Origin: DATHNF01 sp035486285
Lineage (GTDB): Bacteria > Patescibacteriota > Saccharimonadia > Saccharimonadales > UBA4665
Length of the DNA stretch: 10,251 nucleotides
Assembly: GCA_035486285.1 (NCBI GenBank)
Contig: DATHNF010000068.1
Span: 1-10,251 of the forward strand
Direction: 5' to 3'
Part shown: piece by piece, positions 4,903 to 10,251 of the stretch
How the letters are laid out: each line of letters begins with the position of its first letter
Position numbering within the stretch: the first letter of the stretch is position 1
Notes under the pieces: model-generated
Told to the model about the DNA's origin: nothing
The model's input: only the letters and a program-made list of their open reading frames with translations
The model's database searches: none
Made by a program: the position numbers and the translations under genes

Positions 4903-5940
4903 TCAATCGGGCGACAAGTAGTAAGCGACCTGGCCGGCAGAACCATCGCTGGTCAGGCTGTCTTCGTTCATATCACCATTGCCGGTGCTGGGATCAGTGG
5001 TCCCGGAATCACCGTAGATAAAGGTCGGGTGCGTGCCGCCCGTAGCCACTATTTCAACGTGGCCGCCAGGGTAGTTGAAGAAGGCAACGTCGCCCGGGCT
5101 CGGCGTGTAGCCGCTCGCCGGATGTAACGTGAGGCCCATATTCTGGATATTATTGGCGTCGTATTCGTCCCAGCCATCGCGCTCGCCGCCGGTGAAGGGA
5201 TAGCCAGCCTCCTTGTAGACGTAACTTACGAAGTCCGCGCACCATTGTTCGTAGCTATTTCCGTCGGTATAGTCGGTCAACAGCGCTTGGTGGACAGAAG
5301 AGCTCGATTGCCAGGCCGACCATTGCTGCTCGGCATAGCAGGCGACTTTCTGGCCTTCGGTGCCAGTATTGCAAGCTGTTGCCGAGCTGGCGGTGTCGCT
5401 CCAGGTGGTTGTCGCCCAGGCTTCGTCGGGTTGCGACAGGTTGTCGCAGGTACTAATAACCAGTGGCGCCTTGTCTTTGTCGGCTGAAGCAGTCAGACAT
5501 AGGCCGCTACTAGGGTTCTCGAAGCCGCCCAAGTCAATGGTCCAGCCCTGTCCAGGACTGCCGTTACAAGTATTTAACACCGCTGCAGCGCCCTGGTTGC
5601 CGCCATTGTTCTGTACGCCCAAGCAACGGGCAGCGCCATGCTTGATGGCCGAGCCAGTGAAGGTCCAGCTCTGAGCAGAGCTGCCATTGCAGGTCCAGGT
5701 ATCAACCAGAGCGTTCGGGCCGCTGCCGTTATGGTAGTCGTCAACGCAGTAACGCGTTGTGTTCGATCTGATTTCCGGAATAGCCGAGCTGGCCTGCGTA
5801 GCCACTGATCGATAGACACCAACAGCGCTCAAGGCCACAATCAGCACGACGCTAAACAGTATAACCTGGCGAATAAAACCTGCCTGGCTAGGCTGCTGGG
5901 GGCGTCGTGCTCTACGGTGAGGGGATAATCGCACGTCCAT
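4903..5940 (-). CDS. Membrane-anchored ricin-B lectin plus CHAP cell-wall hydrolase, 345 residues
   Basis: The N-terminus is basic (residues 3-24, including SPHRRARRPQQ). A hydrophobic helix follows at about 25-43 (QVILFSVVLIVALSAVGV) that serves as anchor or signal peptide. Residues about 58-180 form a ricin-type beta-trefoil in three repeats. QSW (90-92) and QGW (131-133) are two Q-x-W motifs, and EAW (173-175) is a degenerate third. Each repeat has a Cys pair (65/84, 106/125, 148/165). Residues about 190-343 are a CHAP amidase/endopeptidase domain. Cys234 in QWCADFVSYVYKEAG is the nucleophile and His294 in GGHVEIV the base; Asp311 in YGDSG may be the third residue. C190/C201 may form a further disulfide. 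The likely role is sugar-guided cleavage of peptidoglycan outside the cell. The gene lies 120 bases downstream of the giant fibre gene on the same strand. No Shine-Dalgarno sequence or clear promoter is seen. The stop is TGA. Confidence 0.85.
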   Translation of the reverse strand: MDVRLSPHRRARRPQQPSQAGFIRQVILFSVVLIVALSAVGVYRSVATQASSAIPEIRSNTTRYCVDDYHNGSGPNALVDTWTCNGSSAQSWTFTGSAIKHGAARCLGVQNNGGNQGAAAVLNTCNGSPGQGWTIDLGGFENPSSGLCLTASADKDKAPLVISTCDNLSQPDEAWATTTWSDTASSATACNTGTEGQKVACYAEQQWSAWQSSSSVHQALLTDYTDGNSYEQWCADFVSYVYKEAGYPFTGGERDGWDEYDANNIQNMGLTLHPASGYTPSPGDVAFFNYPGGHVEIVATGGTHPTFIYGDSGTTDPSTGNGDMNEDSLTSDGSAGQVAYYLSPD

Positions 5941-6060
5941 AATAATGCTGTATGTTTTTGAGTTTTAGCTTAGCCTTATAAGAATACAGCAAAATGCCAT
6001 CTTATTCACGCCCTATAGAGTGCCTGCCATGGTTAGAAGCCCGCGTGGCTAAAACCGTTC

Positions 6061-9000
6061 CTATAGGCCGGTATGTGGAGTAGCGGCCGTTATGAGCTGC
6101 TGCACCTGGGTTTGGAGGGTTTGAACTTGGCTGCTTAAGTTGTTGATCTGGGCCTGTTGTTGCGTCTGAGTAGCGGCAGTATTAGTAGTAGTTGTACTAA
6201 GTGACTGTACTTGAGTATTGAGCTGCGAAACAGAAGCGTTGAGCTGCGTTTGGTAAGCTTGGAATTGCTGATCTAGCTGAGCGGACTTTTGGGCAAACTG
6301 GGTATTTAATTGAGCAGACAAGCTGTTGAGCTGATCTTGCGTGACATAGGCGTTAGTGGCTAATGCCCAAGGCGGGTTAGACAGTAGGGTGGTTAGTTGG
6401 GTTTGGGTCGCAGTAGAGGCAGTCTGGACGATGCTGACTGCCTGGCTTAAGGTGGTGGTTGTAGCTGCCAGACCAGTCAGTTGGCTGGAGAACTGAGCCT
6501 GTTGTTGGGTAAGCGTATCTAAGGCCGATTGAGTTTGGGTTTGCAGACTGTTGAGCTCGGATTGCTGGTTGGCAATAGTTGTTTGAGCAGCGGCTTGAAC
6601 TTGCTGCGAAGCAGCAAAGGCAGTCTGGAGCGTACCGACGTTAGTAGTCAAATTGTTGATATTGGTTTGAGCGGCAGCTTGGGTTTGCGTAAGCGCGCTA
6701 ATAGTGGCCTGGGCTTCAGTTTGTAGCACACTAAGACCAGCCAGCTGGCTGGCGAGTTGGGTGACATCAGTTGCTTGCTGCGTCTTTAGGGCGTCGAGCG
6801 ATGTGCTTATCGTCTGCTGGCCAATAGCCAAGCCGTTGACTTGGGTTTGCAGACTGCTGATTTGAGCCGTTGAATCGGTCTTTACCTGATTTACCAACTG
6901 GCTCAGGGCAGCGTTACTGGTACTCAGACTAGCGAGTTGCGCAGCCTGCTGGTTTACGGTCGCTTGAACGGTTTGCAGATCTGTTTGGAGCTGAGCAGAA
7001 GTGGCGACCCCAGCGGTGAGCTGGGCTTGCGTATAAGCTGCCAGCTGGGTGTAATTATCCTGAACGGTCTGTATGGAAGCAGTCAAATCCTGGCGAAGCT
7101 GTGCCTGACTGGTGCCGAGGGTGTCAACGCGAGTTTGCAGACTAATGATTAAACTTTGGCTGGTCTGGGTAATATTCTGCAGGTCACCGACGGCTGCATT
7201 GGTCGTTTGCTGGCTCAACTTAACGACATTAATCTGGCTTTGCAAGTCTTGGATTTGGTTCGTCGAATCCGTCTTGACTTGATTGACCAGTTGGTTCAAG
7301 GCAGTGGTAGTAGCTGTTAGCCCAGTTAGTTTGGTCTGCGCAGCGGTCAGGTCGGTTTGCGTTTGGTTAAGGGTGCTCTGTAATTGATTGGTCGTGGCGA
7401 CGCCAGCATCGAGTTGAGCTTGGACATTGGTCGTTAATTGCTGGTAATTGTCCTTAATGGTGTTAATTTCGGTCGTTAACTGACTCCGCAGCTGAGCTTG
7501 TGAACTACTCAGATCGTCTACCTTGGTTTGCAGATTATTAATGAGCGCCTGGCTACGAGTATCGATTTGATTCAGGCTGATAGTTAATTGGGCCTTGGCG
7601 GTATCAGTCAGCTGCTGGGCATGAGTGGCTGCCCTGAGCTCCAGATTCGTCAGGTTGGTAATTTGCTCCTGGCGCAGTTGCTCGATAGAGTTGCCAAGTT
7701 GCGTGTGGGCGTTGGTAATGTCGGTTAGCTGAGTCTGTAAGGTATTAACCGTAGTTGTTTGGTTTTGAGTGAGAGTTGCGAGATCTGCTTTAAGCTGTGT
7801 TAGTTGATCTGGTGTACCGCTAAAGGTATTAATCTGTGTTTGCAGCTTGGTGCTGTTGTCGTTATATGTCGCAGTTAGACTGTTCAGTTCTGCCTGAAGT
7901 TGTTGTTGTGTGGCGCTAAGGCTAGCTAACGCTTGGGCAGTATTGGGGTTAGACTGTTGATAGCTGGTTTCGGCAATTTGGGTACTCATTTGATTAGTGA
8001 GCGCAGCCATCTGATCCGTACTCCACCCGGGAGGCATGACAAGATATGCCACCTGGGCTTTTTCGGCGTCAAGAAGCTCTTGTTGCGTGGCTGCCAAAAT
8101 ACGCAGGTGCAGTGCTGGCTGATTCCCGGCGTCGGTCATTAACTTCTGGTAGGTATCGCTCAAGTTCGGTGGGTCTAAAACACCTTTCCAACTGTCATAG
8201 AGTGCTTGGTCGTCAGTGCCCATCCGTAGAGCATTCAGGCTTGTAAGATTTGCTTGTAATTGACCGGACAATAAGACGCCGTCAACAATTGGAGTGACAT
8301 ATTGGTGAATATCACTATCCGGTATGGTTTGACCGGCTGTGTAGTTGGCCAAGAAAGCTTGAATAGCTTGTTGTTGGGCAGCCGTTGGCCGGCTGGCAGA
8401 AATAACCGCACTGATGCGTTGCATTTGCTCAAACTGGGCAACTGTTTCAAAAACTTGAGCCTTGGCTGGCGCATATTTTTTTACTAGATCCAGGTCAAAG
8501 ATATACGAGAGATCAGAAGGAACATCACCGCTTTCAACGAACTGTACTACCTGCGCGTGGACTTGACGGCTACTTTTAGCGCTAGCCAACTGATTGACGT
8601 CAGCCTGGGAAACAACACCAGACGAAACAAGTTTGGCTAATTGAGAAAAATCACTAGCTGACAGCGGCACAGAACCAAGGGCATCATTCAAAGTAGCAAT
8701 ATTTTGCTGGGTATCGTCAATAGCGGTGAGCACCGACAACTGTGAAGCACCCGGTGCCTGTAAAAGCAATGATTCCAGGGTTGCATAGGTAGTAACGGCA
8801 TCTTTTTGGGCCTCCATCGCATTAGACTTAGAAACCTTAATCCCATTCTTCAGGTCTTGATTAAGGGCAGCTGTTCGAGCTTCATACGTATCTTCATAAA
8901 CCCCGAGTAGATTATTAATAGTTTTGGCTGTTTTGGCCTGATTTTTATCCCCATTTTCATTGGCCTGATTAGCCACGTATGCTGCCTCGCTCACACGATT

Positions 9001-9291
9001 GTTGGCAAAGCCCAAGCGTAAAGAGCTGCGCCAACTACTGAGTGGCGCCAAGCTGGAGGCCACCGACTCTTCGCCGCGTTTAATTGAATAGCCGAGCTTT
9101 CCTGGCGCCGCGCCGGCAAATGCCGGTACTAGCCAGAACACTACCGCTACTGCCGCAATAGCAACGCCCAACCAGGCCTTATGGCTGCGTAATAGATGGG
9201 CTTTGCTGCCAGTCCGGGTTAGCCCAATAGTCTTCCGCTTGAAGAAGTGTGCGGCCTTGCTTGTTTTACCCACCATCTTGTTGAATGTCAT
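6061..9291 (-). CDS. Giant membrane-anchored Gln/Thr-rich coiled-coil surface protein, 1076 residues
   Basis: Residues 1-38 are basic, and a membrane helix follows at about 39-60 (AWLGVAIAAVAVVFWLVPAF). Residues 62-140 resemble DUF5667 (APGKLGYSIKRGEESV, then RLGFANNRVSEAAYVA), a domain seen just outside the membrane in various bacteria. Residues 140-445 are mostly helical with normal charge. From about 450 to the end the chain is a long Gln/Thr/Ser/Asn/Ala coiled coil with hydrophobic positions spaced 3-4 apart (LQTQVQSL, INNLSSQVQTLQTQV). It contains a duplication of 131 residues and a Pro break at 973-974. No Cys, LPXTG or C-terminal anchor is seen. It is probably a fibre or stalk fixed by its N-terminus and reaching outward. 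The start is supported by a TTGTAA-17-TACAGT promoter ending 11 bases before the ATG. The plus-strand open frames inside it are shadows of the biased codons. Confidence 0.85.
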   Translation of the reverse strand: MTFNKMVGKTSKAAHFFKRKTIGLTRTGSKAHLLRSHKAWLGVAIAAVAVVFWLVPAFAGAAPGKLGYSIKRGEESVASSLAPLSSWRSSLRLGFANNRVSEAAYVANQANENGDKNQAKTAKTINNLLGVYEDTYEARTAALNQDLKNGIKVSKSNAMEAQKDAVTTYATLESLLLQAPGASQLSVLTAIDDTQQNIATLNDALGSVPLSASDFSQLAKLVSSGVVSQADVNQLASAKSSRQVHAQVVQFVESGDVPSDLSYIFDLDLVKKYAPAKAQVFETVAQFEQMQRISAVISASRPTAAQQQAIQAFLANYTAGQTIPDSDIHQYVTPIVDGVLLSGQLQANLTSLNALRMGTDDQALYDSWKGVLDPPNLSDTYQKLMTDAGNQPALHLRILAATQQELLDAEKAQVAYLVMPPGWSTDQMAALTNQMSTQIAETSYQQSNPNTAQALASLSATQQQLQAELNSLTATYNDNSTKLQTQINTFSGTPDQLTQLKADLATLTQNQTTTVNTLQTQLTDITNAHTQLGNSIEQLRQEQITNLTNLELRAATHAQQLTDTAKAQLTISLNQIDTRSQALINNLQTKVDDLSSSQAQLRSQLTTEINTIKDNYQQLTTNVQAQLDAGVATTNQLQSTLNQTQTDLTAAQTKLTGLTATTTALNQLVNQVKTDSTNQIQDLQSQINVVKLSQQTTNAAVGDLQNITQTSQSLIISLQTRVDTLGTSQAQLRQDLTASIQTVQDNYTQLAAYTQAQLTAGVATSAQLQTDLQTVQATVNQQAAQLASLSTSNAALSQLVNQVKTDSTAQISSLQTQVNGLAIGQQTISTSLDALKTQQATDVTQLASQLAGLSVLQTEAQATISALTQTQAAAQTNINNLTTNVGTLQTAFAASQQVQAAAQTTIANQQSELNSLQTQTQSALDTLTQQQAQFSSQLTGLAATTTTLSQAVSIVQTASTATQTQLTTLLSNPPWALATNAYVTQDQLNSLSAQLNTQFAQKSAQLDQQFQAYQTQLNASVSQLNTQVQSLSTTTTNTAATQTQQQAQINNLSSQVQTLQTQVQQLITAATPHTGL
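6769..7554 (-). repeat. Tandem duplication of 131 residues (393 bases) in the coiled-coil gene
   Basis: Copy A is residues 580-710 (7554-7162) and copy B residues 711-841 (7161-6769). Matching landmarks keep an exact 131-residue offset: SQAL/SQSL, SSQAQLR/TSQAQLR, the GVAT at 630 and 761, and QLVNQVKTDST at 667 and 798. No insertion or deletion is needed. In that last motif all 11 residues are identical but seven codons differ synonymously. A degenerate third copy may follow at residues about 937-970 (LTGLAATTTTLSQ). Confidence 0.85.
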
Positions 9292-9302
9292 GCTTATGCT
9301 TA

Positions 9303-9331
9303 ACTGTACAGCCGAGTGCTATTAATTACAA
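9303..9331 (-). promoter_or_regulatory. Promoter of the giant coiled-coil gene
   Basis: On the minus strand TTGTAA (9331-9326), 17 bases and TACAGT (9308-9303) precede the ATG at 9291 by 11 bases, so the expected leader is only about five bases. No Shine-Dalgarno sequence is present. Confidence 0.5.
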
Positions 9332-9447
9332 CAGAGAATACATGCACATTTAATATTTGCGTAAGGGAAGGGTGTATTGTATTCATTTCATTACGCGGAT
9401 CGCGGACGTCCCCGAAAAAGTGTAGGCTGGCACACCCAGCAAGCCTG

Positions 9448-9453
9448 TATAAT
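9448..9453 (+). promoter_or_regulatory. -10 box of a leaderless promoter for the DUF1295 gene
   Basis: A perfect TATAAT followed by TTGAAC leads to the ATG at 9460. CTGGCA 15 bases upstream is a weak -35 candidate. The rest of the 9332-9447 spacer shows no recognisable element. Confidence 0.6.
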
Positions 9454-9459
9454 TTGAAC

Positions 9460-10230
9460 ATGCATATTGTCTTAGTAGCACTGATCGTATCCATCGGGAT
9501 GAACCTGGTGCTGTTCGTGCCGGCCTACCTATATAAGACTGATAAGCTAACAGACCTCTCGTACTCGGCCACCTTCATTGTGGTGGCCGTCAGTAGTTTC
9601 TTGGCTAGCCGGCGAACAGCTGTCCAGGCAGTAGCGCTGCTACTAGTCCTACTGTGGGCCGTGCGTCTTGGCGGCTACCTGGTCTTCCGGATACACAAGA
9701 TGAGACGGGACAAGCGTTTCGACGGCATGCGCGAGGACTTCTGGGCGTTCTTCCGGTTCTGGCTGTATCAGGGGATAACGGTTTTCGCGGTACTGCTGGC
9801 CAGTATTTTGCTCTGGGAACGCAAAACCACTGTTATAAACGGTGTAGCAGTAGCTGGCATGGTGCTATTCGCCATTGGTCTACTGCTGGAATCCGCGGCC
9901 GACGTTCAGAAGTACCGTTTCAAACAGGCCGGCCACAGTAAAACCTGGATTGACAGCGGCGTTTGGCGCATCTGCCGCCACCCCAATTACCTTGGCGAAA
10001 TACTGGTCTGGTTGGGTATCTACCTGTTCGCGCTACCTTCGCTCACAACAGCCAGTAAGTTACTGGCCCTGATTAGCCCGCTGTTTATCATTAGCATCTT
10101 GCGCTTTGTGAGCGGGATTCCGCTCCTAGAAAAGTCGGCCGACCAGAAGTGGGGCACCGACAAAGCCTATCAGGCATACAAGCGTGAGGTGCCGCTGCTG
10201 CTGCCAACCGCAGCCTCGTTACGCCGATAA
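9460..10230 (+). CDS. DUF1295 (steroid 5-alpha-reductase/ICMT-like) membrane protein, 256 residues
   Basis: A multi-pass membrane protein with about six hydrophobic segments (roughly residues 2-22, 37-50, 55-70, 100-118, 127-144 and 179-220). Family signatures are clear: VRLGGYLVFRIHK (68-80), RRDKRFDGMREDFWAFF (82-98) and the C-terminal WRICRHPNYLGE (169-180), the conserved R-H-P-N-Y-x-G-E. The final part (KWGTDKAYQAYKREVPLLLP) is also typical. Relatives reduce steroid or enone double bonds with NADPH or methylate prenyl-cysteine. For DUF1295 itself the substrate is not established; a lipid-related reaction is likely. The frame is open upstream to an ATG at 9316. The ATG at 9460 is preferred because the extra 48 residues look unlike the family N-terminus and TATAAT sits six bases before it. 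Confidence 0.85.
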   Translation: MHIVLVALIVSIGMNLVLFVPAYLYKTDKLTDLSYSATFIVVAVSSFLASRRTAVQAVALLLVLLWAVRLGGYLVFRIHKMRRDKRFDGMREDFWAFFRFWLYQGITVFAVLLASILLWERKTTVINGVAVAGMVLFAIGLLLESAADVQKYRFKQAGHSKTWIDSGVWRICRHPNYLGEILVWLGIYLFALPSLTTASKLLALISPLFIISILRFVSGIPLLEKSADQKWGTDKAYQAYKREVPLLLPTAASLRR

Positions 10231-10251
10231 CAGATTAAATTCGTGGTATCG

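Noticed and set aside
273..4905. TGA read as glycine (as in some CPR lineages)
   Set aside because: TGA ends the CHAP protein exactly at the expected domain boundary. Reading through the tandem TGA after the hydrolase remnant does not restore the missing half barrel.
4903..5940. Plus-strand frames opposite the lectin-CHAP gene (5245-5487, 5360-5674) and a second minus-strand frame (5574-5822)
   Set aside because: They lie within a gene with clear domains and show no motif or start signal of their own.
6005..6055. Possible terminator between the coiled-coil gene and the lectin-CHAP gene
   Set aside because: Only a 4-base-pair stem (AGCC/GGCT) is found, with no T-run, so it is not strong enough to call.
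6061..9291. Open plus-strand frames inside the coiled-coil gene (for example 6529-6726, 6937-7152, 7933-8142)
   Set aside because: They mirror the repetitive Gln/Leu/Thr codons of the minus-strand gene, give Leu/Ser/Gly-rich low-complexity products and have no start signals.
9316..9459. 48-residue N-terminal extension of the DUF1295 protein
   Set aside because: The extension does not resemble the family, and a perfect TATAAT lies inside it six bases before the ATG at 9460.

Overview
This window looks like a chromosomal segment of a bacterium with a reduced, poorly characterised gene set. The best guess is a member of the Candidate Phyla Radiation (Patescibacteria), perhaps Saccharibacteria-like. 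This is inference. It rests on many short orphan proteins, an N-terminal domain resembling DUF5667 on a giant surface protein, a membrane-anchored lectin plus CHAP cell-wall hydrolase, and start codons placed at the expected transcription start. No rRNA, tRNA, CRISPR array, insertion sequence or phage gene was seen.

Layout. Positions 1-1300 (minus strand, AT-rich) hold the first part of a small membrane protein that runs off the left edge, a decayed half-barrel glycoside hydrolase and an unrecognised 153-residue protein. Positions 1301-2783 (minus strand) hold four small orphan genes: 119, 72, 96 (very acidic) and 63 residues (one membrane helix). A clear hairpin terminator follows the 63-residue gene. 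Positions 3003-4875 hold a 93-residue orphan, an RBBP9-like alpha/beta hydrolase, a convergent basic orphan gene whose stop codon shares a CTAG with the hydrolase stop, and a VOC/glyoxalase-fold protein. Positions 4903-9291 (minus strand) hold the most striking pair: a 345-residue anchored ricin-B lectin plus CHAP protein, and upstream of it a 1076-residue membrane-anchored Gln/Thr-rich coiled-coil protein with an exact 131-residue-period duplication. A DUF1295 membrane protein lies at 9460-10230 on the plus strand, divergent from the fibre gene.

How the genes may work together. The coiled-coil fibre and the lectin-CHAP protein are neighbours on the same strand and both should sit outside the membrane. 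A reasonable inference is a surface module for reaching, gripping and cutting the wall of a partner or prey cell, or for remodelling the organism's own wall. The other genes show no common pathway.

The most general signal is in the starts. In at least six genes a TATAAT-like box ends exactly 6 bases before ATG, and in three of these a TTGACA-like box lies 17 bases further upstream. That geometry puts the A of ATG at the expected transcription start, so these messages should be leaderless. Three other genes instead have a good Shine-Dalgarno sequence, so the organism seems to use two modes of initiation.
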